From Cryobacterium melibiosiphilum (GTDB taxonomy: Bacteria > Actinomycetota > Actinomycetes > Actinomycetales > Microbacteriaceae), in assembly GCF_003602235.1 (NCBI RefSeq), contig NZ_QZVS01000081.1, positions 39,201-99,074 on the forward strand: a stretch of DNA of 59,874 bases, written 5' to 3'. Shown in pieces: positions 17,987-26,745 of the stretch. A program made the position numbers and the translations under genes. A model generated the notes under the pieces. The model was not told the origin of the DNA. It worked only from the letters and a program-made list of their open reading frames with translations, and did not search any database. How positions within the stretch are numbered: position 1 is the first letter of the stretch; each line of letters starts with the position of its first letter.

Positions 17987-18641
17987 AACGGTCCAATCGC
18001 TTCTCGAGAAAACCCTGGCCGGTCGACAAGACGAGGCAGATGACCCAGTAGACCAGTGCTGCCTCGAGGTAGATCAGCATGAATTCCTGGCTGAACGCGG
18101 CAATCTGTTCGGCCTCGCGGAACAATTCGGTGACCAGGACCAGCGAAGCAAGCGAGGTGTCTTTCACCAGGCTGATGAAGGTGTTGGACAGTGGCGGCAC
18201 CGAGACCCGGGCGGCCTGGGGCAGAATGATGCGGCTGAGGGTGCGGGAGCGAGACATGCCGACCATGTAGGCCGCTTCCCACTGGCCCTTGGGCACCGAG
18301 AGGATCGCGGCGCGGATGACCTCGGCCGCATAGCCGCCGACGTTGATCGAGAACGCGATGATCGCGCTCGGCCAGTAGTCGAGCACGATGCCGAGCGAGG
18401 GCAGCCCGTAGAAGATGACGTACAGCTGCACGAGCAGCGGAGTGCCGCGCACGAGCGAGATGTAGACGCGGGCGATGTTCGAGATCCAGCGCTGTCGGGA
18501 CAGGCGCATGAGTGCCAGCGCGAGCGCGAGGACCAGCCCGATCGCGAACGAGCTCAGCGCGAGCGGAATCGTTCCGGTGATCGCCCCGAGCACCAGGGGG
18601 CCGAGGGAGCTGACGAACAGCTCCCAGCTGGACTCATTCAT
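17973..18641 (-). CDS. Polar amino acid ABC transporter permease
   Basis: This 222-aa HisM/TcyB-type permease has about five membrane helices, the N-terminal TIPLALSSFAIGLVLALAL segment and the EAA-type loop QWEAAYMVGMSRSRTLSRIILPQA that docks the ATPase. It follows the binding-protein gene by 53 bases and overlaps the ATPase gene. A single permease gene implies a homodimer. Confidence 0.92.
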   Translation of the reverse strand: MNESSWELFVSSLGPLVLGAITGTIPLALSSFAIGLVLALALALMRLSRQRWISNIARVYISLVRGTPLLVQLYVIFYGLPSLGIVLDYWPSAIIAFSINVGGYAAEVIRAAILSVPKGQWEAAYMVGMSRSRTLSRIILPQAARVSVPPLSNTFISLVKDTSLASLVLVTELFREAEQIAAFSQEFMLIYLEAALVYWVICLVLSTGQGFLEKRLDRYVAR

Positions 18642-18694
18642 GCGCGCGATTCATCAGTTTCTTGGGTCTCCTGTGAGCGGATGCCGATCCGGGG

Positions 18695-19498
18695 CTACTG
18701 GCTGACGTCCGCGCCGAAGTAGGTGTCGCTGATCTCGGCCAGGGTGCCGTCGGCGCTGAGTGTGGCCAGGGCCTCGCTGATCGCGCTGGCGAGCGCGTCG
18801 CTGCCGAGCTCGACGGCGAAGGCGCTCTCGGAGCGGTCGGTCGTCTCGACGGCGACCTTCAGGCCTGCGGCGCCGGTCTGCTTCTGGTAGTCGAGAAAGG
18901 TGAGCTTGTCATTGATGGTCGCGTCGACGCGGCCCTCTTCGACAAGCGCCACGGACTGGGCCCAGCCGTCGACGGCTTCGACGGTTGCGCCGCTCTCGGT
19001 CGCGAGGGTGTACCAGTTGCTCGTGAGTGACTGGGCGGTGGTCAGCCCGTCAAGGCTGTCAAAAGAGGTGATGGAGGTGTTGTCCTCGGGAACGACGATG
19101 ACGCCGGTCGAGTAGGTGTACGGCGTGGAGAAGGCGTAGGAGTCGATACGCTCGGGGGTGATCGAGACCTGGTTGGCGATCACGTCGAACCGGCCGGAGG
19201 TCAGCCCTCCGAAGATGCCGTCCCACTGGGTTTCCTCGAAGCTGGCCTCGACGCCGAGTTCGGCGGCGACGGCTTCGATGACCTCGACGTCGTAGCCGGT
19301 CAGGTCGCCCGAGCCGTCTTCGTGGAACGAGAAGGGCCGGTAGGTGCCCTCGGTGCCCACGGTCAGCACGCCGGAGTCCATGACGCTGCTGAGCGAATCA
19401 TCGGTCGTGCCGCCCGTAGAGCATCCGGTCAGCGCGACGGCGGTCGCGGTGAGAAGTACTGCCGAGGCGATTCTGAGCGTGGTGCGGTTCAACTTCAT
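18695..19498 (-). CDS. Amino acid (cystine-type) substrate-binding lipoprotein
   Basis: This 267-aa lipoprotein captures the importer's amino acid. The signal peptide ends in the lipobox VALTGC (Cys26), and the mature part is an SBP_bac_3 domain. Segments GTEGTYRPFSF, GYDVEVIEAVAAELGVE, ETQWDGIFGGLTSGRFDVIANQ (in part) and FSTPYTYS align in character with cystine-binding FliY/TcyA proteins, so cystine is the best guess. The start MKLNRTTLRIAS was chosen because it gives a standard signal peptide; upstream in-frame sequence would place 33 unlikely residues before it. The promoter should lie in 19499-19642, but I see no convincing boxes. Confidence 0.9.
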   Translation of the reverse strand: MKLNRTTLRIASAVLLTATAVALTGCSTGGTTDDSLSSVMDSGVLTVGTEGTYRPFSFHEDGSGDLTGYDVEVIEAVAAELGVEASFEETQWDGIFGGLTSGRFDVIANQVSITPERIDSYAFSTPYTYSTGVIVVPEDNTSITSFDSLDGLTTAQSLTSNWYTLATESGATVEAVDGWAQSVALVEEGRVDATINDKLTFLDYQKQTGAAGLKVAVETTDRSESAFAVELGSDALASAISEALATLSADGTLAEISDTYFGADVSQ

Positions 19499-19642
19499 AA
19501 GTGAGTGGATGCCTTTGACGTAGGTGCGTAAACAGTGCGACAGCGTGCGTACGGAAAATCGCCGAATGGCAACTCCCCAGACTAACAAGGCGGGCACCGT
19601 GCCGAATATTCCGCCGCGCCCGCCCGAGCATCACGTCCAGCC

Positions 19643-21805
19643 CTACGCTCGCAGGGCCAGGGTGAAGGGCAGCACGGCTCCGGCGCCCGCCCGGCGCAGG
19701 GCCCGCCCGGCGACGGTGAGGGTCCAGCGGCTGTCGGCCAGGTCATCGATCAGCAGCACCGGCTTGCCCGCGAAGCCGTCGGGCGCGGCCGTCTCAAGCG
19801 CGGCCGCGAGGTCGTCGTCGACCGCGAACCGCTCCCACACCGCCGCGAGGCGGTAGGCGCTGTTGCCGCCGCTCGTGCCGGTTGGCCCGCCGTTCACCGG
19901 TTCGAGGGTGCCGAGATAGGGCAGCCGGCCGACCTGCGCGAGTGCGCGGGCCACGGAATCGATCAGCAGCGGATGTGTGCGGCTCGGCATCGCGACAACG
20001 GCCGCCGGTCGTTCGTCCCACGTCCAGTCGGCGAGCACCCGGATGCAGGCTGCCGTCATGGCCTGGCTGGCCGGGGCATCCGCTGCCCCCGGTGCGAAGA
20101 CCTCGCGCAGCGGGCCGCCCCAGCCGAGGTCGGTGAGCCGGGCGAGGGCCCGGCCCGGGGCGAGCCGCTCGGTGACGGTGATGTTTCCCTTCACGTTGAC
20201 GCCGAGCGTTGCGACCCCGGTGGGCCACTGCGCGCGCGGTTCGATGGTGACACCAGCCCGGTCGAGCGCGGCCGCCGCCGCGGCGGCCGCGGAATCGAGC
20301 ACGTCCACCGGGTACCACGGCGCGGTGCAGTTGTCGCAACGGCCGCAGGGTACGGCGGTGTCGTCGTCGAGGGCGCGCTGCAGAAACTCCATGCGGCAGG
20401 CGCTCGTGCGTTCGAATTCGAGCATCGCCTGCTGCTCGCTCTGCCGGGCGGCGGCGATGCGCTCGTAGCGTTCGGCGTCGTAGGCCCACGGCTGCCCGGT
20501 TGCGATCCAGCCGCCCTTCACGCGCTGCACGGCACCATCGACGTCGAGCACCTTGAGGAGCAGCTCGAGGGGAGAGCGGCGCAGGTCGACCCGGGCCTCG
20601 AGCGCCGGGGTCGACAGCGCAGCACCGGCTTCGGCTAGAGCGTTCAGCACCGATTCGGCCTTATTCTGGCTCGGCATCGACGAGGTCGCGAAGTACTGCC
20701 AGATGTCCTCGTCTTCGACGCCCGGCAGCAGCAGTACGTCGGCGTTCTCGGTGGCGCGGCCGGCGCGGCCGACCTGCTGGTAGTAGGCGACGGGGGAGGA
20801 CGGGGCCCCGAGGTGCAGCACGAAGCCGAGGTCGGGCTTGTCGAAGCCCATCCCGAGCGCGCTCGTGGCGATCAGGGCCTTCACCTCGTTGCGTTTGAGC
20901 ATGCCCTCGCTCTCCTCCCGCTCGGTGGTGTCGGTCTGGCCGGTGTAGGCGCGCACCTCGTGGCCGGCCTCCCGCAGCAGCCGGGCGGTGTCCTCGGCGG
21001 CCGACACCGTGAGGGTGTAGATGATGCCGCTGCCCGGCAGCTCGGCGAGGTGGCTCAGCAGCCACGACAGCCGGGCACGGGAATCGGGCAGCCGCAGCAC
21101 GCCGAGCCGCAGTGACGAGCGGGCGAGCGGCCCACGAATCGTGACGACCTCGGCCGTACCGCCCGCGCCGGAGCTGGTCGGAGCGCCGGGAGCGACCCGA
21201 CCGACCTGCTCCGCGACATCCGTCACGACCCGGCTGTTCGCCGTCGCGGTCGTGGCGAGCACCGGAACCCCGGCCGGCATCTGCGCGATCAGGTCGCGCA
21301 GCCGGCGGTAATCGGGGCGAAAGTCATGCCCCCAGTCGGAGATGCAGTGCGCTTCGTCGACGACGAGCAGCCCGACCCGGTTGATGAGCGCGGGCAGCTG
21401 TTCGTCGCGAAAGCTCGGGTTGTTCAGGCGCTCGGGACTGACCAGCAGCACATCGACCTCGTCGGCTTGCAGCGCGCGCATCACGTCGGCCCACTCGTGC
21501 GGGTTCGCGGAGTTGATCGACACGGCGCGCACCCCGGCGCGGGCCGCCGCGGCGACCTGGTCGCGCATCAGCGCGAGCAGCGGCGACACCAGAATGGTCG
21601 GCCCCGCGCCCTGACGGCGCAGCAACAGCGTGGCGACGAAGTACACCGCCGACTTGCCCCACCCGGTGCGCTGCACCACAAGCGCTCGGCGGCGCTGGTC
21701 GACCAGGGTCTCGATGGCCTCATACTGGCCCTCATGAAAATCGGCGTCGTCGTTTCCGACGAGGGTTCGCAGAATTTCGAGAGCGGATGCGCGGGTGTCG
21801 GTCAT
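19643..21805 (-). CDS. recQ: RecQ family DNA helicase fused to a phosphoribosyltransferase-like domain
   Basis: This is a predicted 3'-5' DNA helicase for recombination and repair. The 720-aa protein has Walker A RTGWGKSAV (about 46-54), DEAH box VVDEAHCISDWGHDFRPDY (151-154), helicase motif VI VAYYQQVGRAGRA, and a RecQ zinc site C-x16-C-x2-C-x2-C ending in PCGRCDNC. The last roughly 130 residues are not RecQ HRDC. They contain VLLIDDLADSRWTLTV (about 683-698), the PRPP-loop pattern of type I phosphoribosyltransferases, preceded by AAVVAMPSRTHPLL. The start at 21805 follows the conserved helicase start; an open extension to 22081 would overlap the divergent gene at 22009. The nucleotide-binding role of the extra domain is unknown. 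Confidence 0.92.
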   Translation of the reverse strand: MTDTRASALEILRTLVGNDDADFHEGQYEAIETLVDQRRRALVVQRTGWGKSAVYFVATLLLRRQGAGPTILVSPLLALMRDQVAAAARAGVRAVSINSANPHEWADVMRALQADEVDVLLVSPERLNNPSFRDEQLPALINRVGLLVVDEAHCISDWGHDFRPDYRRLRDLIAQMPAGVPVLATTATANSRVVTDVAEQVGRVAPGAPTSSGAGGTAEVVTIRGPLARSSLRLGVLRLPDSRARLSWLLSHLAELPGSGIIYTLTVSAAEDTARLLREAGHEVRAYTGQTDTTEREESEGMLKRNEVKALIATSALGMGFDKPDLGFVLHLGAPSSPVAYYQQVGRAGRATENADVLLLPGVEDEDIWQYFATSSMPSQNKAESVLNALAEAGAALSTPALEARVDLRRSPLELLLKVLDVDGAVQRVKGGWIATGQPWAYDAERYERIAAARQSEQQAMLEFERTSACRMEFLQRALDDDTAVPCGRCDNCTAPWYPVDVLDSAAAAAAAALDRAGVTIEPRAQWPTGVATLGVNVKGNITVTERLAPGRALARLTDLGWGGPLREVFAPGAADAPASQAMTAACIRVLADWTWDERPAAVVAMPSRTHPLLIDSVARALAQVGRLPYLGTLEPVNGGPTGTSGGNSAYRLAAVWERFAVDDDLAAALETAAPDGFAGKPVLLIDDLADSRWTLTVAGRALRRAGAGAVLPFTLALRA

Positions 21806-22008
21806 TCTTCCAGCGTGCCAGATTCCACCGACACTGTCGCCGACGCTCAGTCGTGGGGCCGTGGTGAATGCAGGACACGGCGCCGAAAATGCGCTGAATC
21901 GTCCTGCGTACGCCGAGACCGGCGCAGATCGTCCTGCTTTCGCTGGAGGCACGGGCAGCGGATGCAGCGGCGGCTGACCGATTCCCTCGGTAGGCTCGAA
22001 GGGTGAAC

Positions 22009-22746
22009 GTGATCCAGGAGTTCGAGACGCGAATGCTCCCCGATTTGGTTCCGGGTTTTCGGCAGCTGGTCGGCCAGGCACGGGTGAGCGACCCGATCCT
22101 GCTCAACCAGCGCGCCATGGTGCGCATGCTCGTACCCGTGCAGTGGATCCTGCGTCGGGTCGGGACTGACGGCATCCGCTTGACGAAAGCCGGCCACCTG
22201 CCGCCGGCCGTCGTCATCGAGGCGTCGTTCGAGCTCGACTGGGGGTGGCCCATCGAGGTCAACCGCGAGGTGCACATTCGCCCCCTGCGCGAACTGCGCG
22301 TGCACCTGCGCGACGTCGGGTTGCTGCGGGTGAGCAAGGGAACCCTGCTGCTCACCGCACGCGGCCGCACCCTCGCCGAATCGCCGCGCGAACTGTGGCG
22401 TTACCTGGCGGCGACGATCCATCACAGCCGCACCGCGGGAGTGAGCGATGCCACCCGGCTGTTGTTGCTCTACGTCGCCACGCGAACGCTGGATCACCGC
22501 GCGGAGTACCTCGAGGTGCTGGCTCGCGGGCTCGGCTCGATCGGCTGGGCGGTGTCCGAATTCGGCGTGTCGGGCGAGGACGCCGCCGAAGAGATCATCG
22601 CTCCGAAATGGCGCTTGCTGACCCGTCTCGGTGTCTTCGAGGAGTCCGGACACGGCTTCGGTCGCACCGAGACCGTCACCGTCGGCGGCGCCGCTTTCGC
22701 ACGCGCCGCTCTCAAGGTCGAGGTTGCGGCCGTACCCTCGGCCTAA
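22009..22746 (+). CDS. Hypothetical protein with winged-helix-like segment (pRiA4b ORF-3 C-terminal-like)
   Basis: I do not recognise a defined function for this roughly 245-aa protein. RLTKAGHLPPAVV and LRVHLRDVGLLRVSKGTLLLT resemble the extra C-terminal region of actinobacterial pRiA4b ORF-3-like proteins, where a small winged-helix-like fold is seen; that comparison is from memory. No signal peptide or membrane segment is visible. GTG 22009 was preferred because GAAGGG is five bases upstream; GTG 22003 in the same frame overlaps that site. It is divergent from recQ. Confidence 0.7.
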   Translation: MIQEFETRMLPDLVPGFRQLVGQARVSDPILLNQRAMVRMLVPVQWILRRVGTDGIRLTKAGHLPPAVVIEASFELDWGWPIEVNREVHIRPLRELRVHLRDVGLLRVSKGTLLLTARGRTLAESPRELWRYLAATIHHSRTAGVSDATRLLLLYVATRTLDHRAEYLEVLARGLGSIGWAVSEFGVSGEDAAEEIIAPKWRLLTRLGVFEESGHGFGRTETVTVGGAAFARAALKVEVAAVPSA

Positions 22747-22759
22747 TCGCCCGGTGAGC

Positions 22760-23359
22760 CTAGGTCGGGATGCTCCCGTTCGGGAACACCTCGTTGACAG
22801 CGTCGACCATGCGGGTCACTCCGACGATCAGCGAGACGACGAAAATCCCCAACCAGACCCAGGCCGGCGTCATGCCGCGGCCGGCGCGGCGGCTCACGAT
22901 CACCGAACGGCCGAAGACATACACGCCCGACCAGAGAAACGCCCACGCCCAGTGGAACGGCTTCGTCACGCCGATTTTCAGGAGCTGGCGCCGGTCGAAG
23001 AACGCCATCACGACGGTGGCGGCATAGACGCCGAAAGACACGAGGTTCGACGTGACCTCCTCCGGGCTGGTCGGCGCCGTGGCGTCATCGAGCACCAGTT
23101 GTAGCGTCGCCGTGAGGTCGACCGACGACGAGGCCATGAGCGTGAGTAGGGGAAGCACGGCGATGGCCCAGATCAGCGGGTTATAGACCGGCGTGGTCGG
23201 CCCGAGCACGGCCGGGGCGCTCACGCCGTAGACCTCCAGGGCGGGGTCGTGCAGGTCATCGGTCCAGCGGGTGCCGTCCCACCAGCGCTGCCGGGGCGAG
23301 CCCATCGGGTCGGCATACCAACCGGGCGGATGCGCGCGGGGCGCGGGCGTGTCGGACAT
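22760..23359 (-). CDS. DUF2510 domain membrane protein
   Basis: This 199-aa protein begins with a cytoplasmic DUF2510 module (PPGWYADPMGSPRQRWWDGTRWTD in part, about residues 11-34), a short Trp-rich motif common at the ends of actinobacterial membrane proteins. Four membrane segments follow (LIWAIAVLPLLTLMA, VSFGVYAATVVMAFF, AWAFLWSGVYVFGRSV, VWLGIFVVSLIVGVT). Its function is unknown. The 3' end faces the hypothetical gene at 22009 with 13 bases between them, and it is divergent from the aminopeptidase gene. Confidence 0.85.
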   Translation of the reverse strand: MSDTPAPRAHPPGWYADPMGSPRQRWWDGTRWTDDLHDPALEVYGVSAPAVLGPTTPVYNPLIWAIAVLPLLTLMASSSVDLTATLQLVLDDATAPTSPEEVTSNLVSFGVYAATVVMAFFDRRQLLKIGVTKPFHWAWAFLWSGVYVFGRSVIVSRRAGRGMTPAWVWLGIFVVSLIVGVTRMVDAVNEVFPNGSIPT

Positions 23360-23487
23360 AAGTCCCCCTCGAGTCGTCGGTTCAAGCTTAACGGATGGTC
23401 GCGGGACGCTGGCCGGGCAGCTGCGGGGCCGGACCGGTGATGCGCGGCGACCGTGGGCATCCGCCGTTCAGGTGGTTGGATGGGGAA

Positions 23488-24828
23488 ATGGATGCCACCC
23501 CCAGCTACATTGACGACTTCGCCCGGTTCATCTACGCCTCGCCGTCGTCGTACCACGCGGTCGCCGAAGCCGCCCGCCGCCTCGACCTCGCCGGCTTCAG
23601 CCGGTTCGCCGAGGCTGAGGCATGGGCTGAGCAGCCGGGACGGCACTACATCGTGCGTGACGGCGCCCTGATCGCCTGGGTGCAGCCCGCCGGCGCCGGC
23701 CCGACGACCCCGTTTCGCATTCTCGGGGCGCACACCGACTCGCCCGGCTTCAAGCTGAAGCCCAAACCCACCATTGGATCGAACGGATGGCTGCAGGCCG
23801 GCGTGGAGGTCTACGGCGGGCCCCTGCTCAACTCCTGGCTCGACCGCGAACTGGAGCTTGCCGGCCGCCTCGTCACCCACGACGGCACCGAGCATCTCGT
23901 ACGCACCGGGCCGTTCCTGCGCATTCCCCAGCTCGCCGTGCACCTCGACCGCGAGGTCAACAACGGCCTCACCCTCGACCGGCAGCGCCACCTCAACCCC
24001 GTCTTCGGCGTGGGTGACGTGGCCCAGGCCGACCTCGTCGGGCACCTTGCCGGGCTCGCCGGCCTGGCCGGCAGCGACATCGCCGGCTACGACCTGCTCA
24101 CGGCCGACACCGCGCCGCCGGCGACGTTCGGCCTCGGCGGGGAGCTGTTCGCGGCCGGCCGCATGGACAACCTCACCTCCGTGCACGCCGGACTGCTTGC
24201 ACTGATCCTGGCCGGCGACGCGGCGTTCCCCGGCGAGAACGAGGGCCCGGGCGAGCACGAGGCACACGGCGAGGTCTCGAACGAAACCGCCCCCGTCATC
24301 AGCGTGCTCGCGGCCTTCGACCACGAAGAGATCGGCTCCGCCTCGCGGTCGGGCGCCGCCGGCCCCCTGCTCGACGACGTGCTCACCCGCATCGGTGCCG
24401 GCCTCGGCGCGACCGTGACCGACCGCCTGCGCGCCTACGCCGAATCCTGGTGCCTGTCCGCGGACGCCGGCCACGCCGTGCACCCCAACTACTCCGAACG
24501 CCATGACCCGGCGAACCTGCCCGTGCTCGGCGGTGGCCCGCTGCTCAAGATCAACGCCAACCAGCGCTACGCGACGGATGCCGTGGGCGCGGCCCTCTTC
24601 GCACGCACCTGTGCGCGCGCCGGCGTCACGTACCAGGAATTCGTGTCCAACAACACCGTTCCGTGCGGATCGACCATCGGGCCGCTCACCGCGACCCGGC
24701 TCGGCATTCGCACCGTCGACGTCGGGGTGCCGCTGTTGTCGATGCACTCCGCTCGCGAACTGTGCCACGTGAATGACCCGGCGGCGCTGTCCGCGGCCGT
24801 GACCGCCTTCTTCACCCCGGAGGAGTGA
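23488..24828 (+). CDS. M18 family aminopeptidase
   Basis: This is a cytoplasmic dinuclear zinc aminopeptidase (aspartyl aminopeptidase/ApeB family) that removes N-terminal residues from peptides. The 446-aa protein has the ligand motifs LGAHTDSPGFKLKP, AAGRMDNLTSVHAGL, FDHEEIGSASRSGA, HPNYSERHDP and LLSMHSARELCHVND in the family order. ATG 23488 (MDATPSYIDDFARF) was chosen over an in-frame start at 23395 because the family begins here. The 128-base gap to the divergent DUF2510 gene should hold its promoter, but no clear boxes are visible. About 15 acidic residues (ENEGPGEHEAHGE) form an insertion near residue 255. Confidence 0.92.
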   Translation: MDATPSYIDDFARFIYASPSSYHAVAEAARRLDLAGFSRFAEAEAWAEQPGRHYIVRDGALIAWVQPAGAGPTTPFRILGAHTDSPGFKLKPKPTIGSNGWLQAGVEVYGGPLLNSWLDRELELAGRLVTHDGTEHLVRTGPFLRIPQLAVHLDREVNNGLTLDRQRHLNPVFGVGDVAQADLVGHLAGLAGLAGSDIAGYDLLTADTAPPATFGLGGELFAAGRMDNLTSVHAGLLALILAGDAAFPGENEGPGEHEAHGEVSNETAPVISVLAAFDHEEIGSASRSGAAGPLLDDVLTRIGAGLGATVTDRLRAYAESWCLSADAGHAVHPNYSERHDPANLPVLGGGPLLKINANQRYATDAVGAALFARTCARAGVTYQEFVSNNTVPCGSTIGPLTATRLGIRTVDVGVPLLSMHSARELCHVNDPAALSAAVTAFFTPEE

Positions 24829-24863
24829 GATTTAATCACGAATCTCTAGACAGCGGCGCTATC

Positions 24864-24880
24864 GGATAGTTACACTATCC
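24864..24880. promoter_or_regulatory. Palindrome at the MerR gene start (likely autoregulatory operator)
   Basis: GGATAGTTACACTATCC is a perfect 6-bp inverted repeat around a 5-base centre, ending two bases before the ATG of the MerR-type gene. TATCGGATAGT and TACACT could serve as -10 sequences, so the message would be leaderless or nearly so. Dyads within the promoter are typical MerR targets. Confidence 0.6.
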
Positions 24881-24882
24881 AC

Positions 24883-25536
24883 ATGAAAATGGCCGAACTG
24901 AGCACGGTGAGCGCCGTCGCCGTGGCGACCATCAAGTTCTACCTGCGTGAGCGCCTGCTGCCCGCGGGGGAGCGCACCTCGCCCAACCAGGCCGACTACA
25001 CCGAACAGCATGTGCGGCGCCTGCGCCTCATCCGCGGCCTGCTCGACGTGGGCGGGCTCTCGGTCGCGGAGGCCCATCGGGTGCTCGACGCTCTCGACTC
25101 CGAGCAGCCGCTGCAGCAGATCTTCGGCGTCGCGCAAGCCGCGGTCTCGGAGCACATCGACCCCGCGAGCGTGCCGGCATCCGCCCTGGCCCGCGTCGAT
25201 AGCGTCACCGACGGATGGCTCGTTTCGCCCGACAATCCGGGCCGCCTGGCCGCCGCGCAGGTGATTGCCTCCCTCGAGGCCATCGGGCACCTCTCCGCGC
25301 GCGGCTGGGTTGAACGCTACGCCGCCGCCGCCCTGCTGATCGCCGAGGCGGATCTCGACGAAATCGATGCCATCCCCGACCGGGAAGGGAAAGCCGAGAC
25401 CGTCGTCGTGGGCACCGTGCTCGGTGATGCGTTGTTCTCGGGCCTGCGCCGCACGGCGCAGGAACACGTCTCCGCCCTGCGCTACCAGCCCGGCAGTGCT
25501 GCTCATCATCACCCGTCCCTGGCCGAAAGCCCGTGA
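24883..25536 (+). CDS. MerR family transcriptional regulator
   Basis: The 217-aa protein has an N-terminal MerR winged helix (LSTVSAVAVATIKFYLRERLL then ADYTEQHVRRLRLIRGLLDVGGLS; the first helix-turn-helix in about residues 4-23). The C-terminal roughly 140 residues are a helical effector region with no Cys cluster, so metal sensing is unlikely. It starts two bases after a 17-bp palindrome and is followed 13 bases later by a membrane protein gene, so the pair is probably co-transcribed and self-regulated. Confidence 0.88.
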   Translation: MKMAELSTVSAVAVATIKFYLRERLLPAGERTSPNQADYTEQHVRRLRLIRGLLDVGGLSVAEAHRVLDALDSEQPLQQIFGVAQAAVSEHIDPASVPASALARVDSVTDGWLVSPDNPGRLAAAQVIASLEAIGHLSARGWVERYAAAALLIAEADLDEIDAIPDREGKAETVVVGTVLGDALFSGLRRTAQEHVSALRYQPGSAAHHHPSLAESP

Positions 25537-25549
25537 GTAAGGACTCACC

Positions 25550-26539
25550 ATGTCGCGTGCACGCTCCGACTCATCCGTCACCCTGACCCGTGCCGTCGTT
25601 CCTCGCCCCGAGTCCGGCCTGAGCGCCGTGCCCTGGCACCGCCCGCTGCTCGGGCTGGCAATCGCCATGACCGTGTTGGCCGCCGTCGCGGTGATCGGGC
25701 TGATCGCCGACCCGCGCACGGTCACCGGGCTGCTGCTCTGGTCGAAGCCCCTGAAATTTGCCCTGTCGATCACGATCTACGCCGTGACCCTGTCCTGGCT
25801 GATCGGGCAGTTGCAGCGCGGCCGCCGCCTCGCGTGGTGGGCCGGAACTGTCTCGGCCGTGCTGCTGCTCGTCGAGATGATCATCATCGTCGGTGCGGCT
25901 CTGGCCGGAACGACGAGTCACTTCAACGTGGCCACCCCGTTCGCGACCACGATGTGGGCGATCATGGCGACCTCGATTGCGGTCGTCTGGGTGGCCGCGC
26001 TGGTTGTGGCGGTGCTGCTGATGCGGGCGCGGCTCGGCGACCGGGCCCGCACCCTCGCGATCCGTGCGGGCGTCGTGATCGCGGTGATCGGCATGGGCCT
26101 CGGCTATCTCATGACCGGGCCCACCGCCGAGCAGCTCGACGATTTCCAGGGCATCGCCGGCGCCCACACCGTGGGCCTGGCCGACGGCGGGCCCGGCCTG
26201 CCGATCCTCGGCTGGAGCACCGTGGCCGGCGACCTGCGCATCCCGCACTTCGTGGGCATGCACGCCCTGCAGCTGCTGCCGCTCGCCGCCGTTCTGTTCG
26301 AACTTCTCGCCCGACGGATGCCCCGCCTCCAGTCCTCCGCGGTGCGCGCCCGACTGCTCGGGGTGCTGATCGCCCTGTACGCCGGAGTGCTCGTGTTATT
26401 GACCGGCCAAGCCCTCGCCGGCCAGTCCATCGTGCGACCGGATGCCACCACCCTCACGATCGCCGTGACTCTGTACGCGCTCGCCGCGGTCGCCGCTACG
26501 ATCATCCTCGCGCGGCAGCCTCGAAGGGGCGTTCTGTGA
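25550..26539 (+). CDS. Multi-pass membrane protein of unknown function
   Basis: This 329-aa protein has about seven to eight membrane helices. Notable conserved-looking motifs are LLLWSKPLKFALSITIYAVT, TSHFNVATPFATTMWAIMA and FVGMHALQLLPLAAVLFELL. A His-containing helix of that type occurs in a family of uncharacterised actinobacterial membrane proteins. It lies directly downstream of the MerR regulator and is likely its target. Its stop codon (26537-26539) lies inside the left arm of the hairpin repeat at 26524-26603, so the last residues are encoded by repeat sequence. Confidence 0.8.
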   Translation: MSRARSDSSVTLTRAVVPRPESGLSAVPWHRPLLGLAIAMTVLAAVAVIGLIADPRTVTGLLLWSKPLKFALSITIYAVTLSWLIGQLQRGRRLAWWAGTVSAVLLLVEMIIIVGAALAGTTSHFNVATPFATTMWAIMATSIAVVWVAALVVAVLLMRARLGDRARTLAIRAGVVIAVIGMGLGYLMTGPTAEQLDDFQGIAGAHTVGLADGGPGLPILGWSTVAGDLRIPHFVGMHALQLLPLAAVLFELLARRMPRLQSSAVRARLLGVLIALYAGVLVLLTGQALAGQSIVRPDATTLTIAVTLYALAAVAATIILARQPRRGVL

Positions 26540-26710
26540 CACTCCGTGCGGGAGGTGTCCGTGCGTGTGGTGTCCGTGCGTGAGGTGTCGCAGAACGCCC
26601 CTTGAGCGAGACGTCGGTGCCGCGAGTGGGCGCAAATGGCCCCTTCCCGCCGATTCAAGGGGCCATTTACGCCCACTCGCGGCTGGCAAGGGGCTATCTG
26701 CGCCCACTCG
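26524..26710. repeat. Compound palindromic repeat B (two hairpins plus a third copy)
   Basis: The first hairpin pairs 26524-26542 with 26585-26603 (18 of 19 bases; arms begin AAGGGGCGTTCTG and end CAGAACGCCCCTT). Its 42-base loop holds tandem copies of GGTGTCCGTGCGTG-like units. The second pairs 26620-26645 with 26657-26682 (25 of 26 bases; arms contain GAGTGGGCGCAAATGG) around an 11-base loop. A diverged third copy of that right arm follows at 26687-26710 (21 of 24 bases). The block fills the 206-base gap after the membrane protein gene and overlaps its stop. No T-run or transposase accompanies it. Confidence 0.8.
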
Positions 26711-26745
26711 GGCGGGTCGCGGAGAGCGCCCGGGGTGGGACGGCG

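Noticed and set aside
17968..17990. 14-base overlap between amino acid permease and ATPase genes as a frameshift or misassembly
   Set aside because: Both frames are intact over their full family lengths; short overlaps are the rule in this window.
21806..22081. N-terminal extension of RecQ
   Set aside because: It overlaps the divergent gene at 22009 and is Pro/Arg-rich without similarity to helicases.
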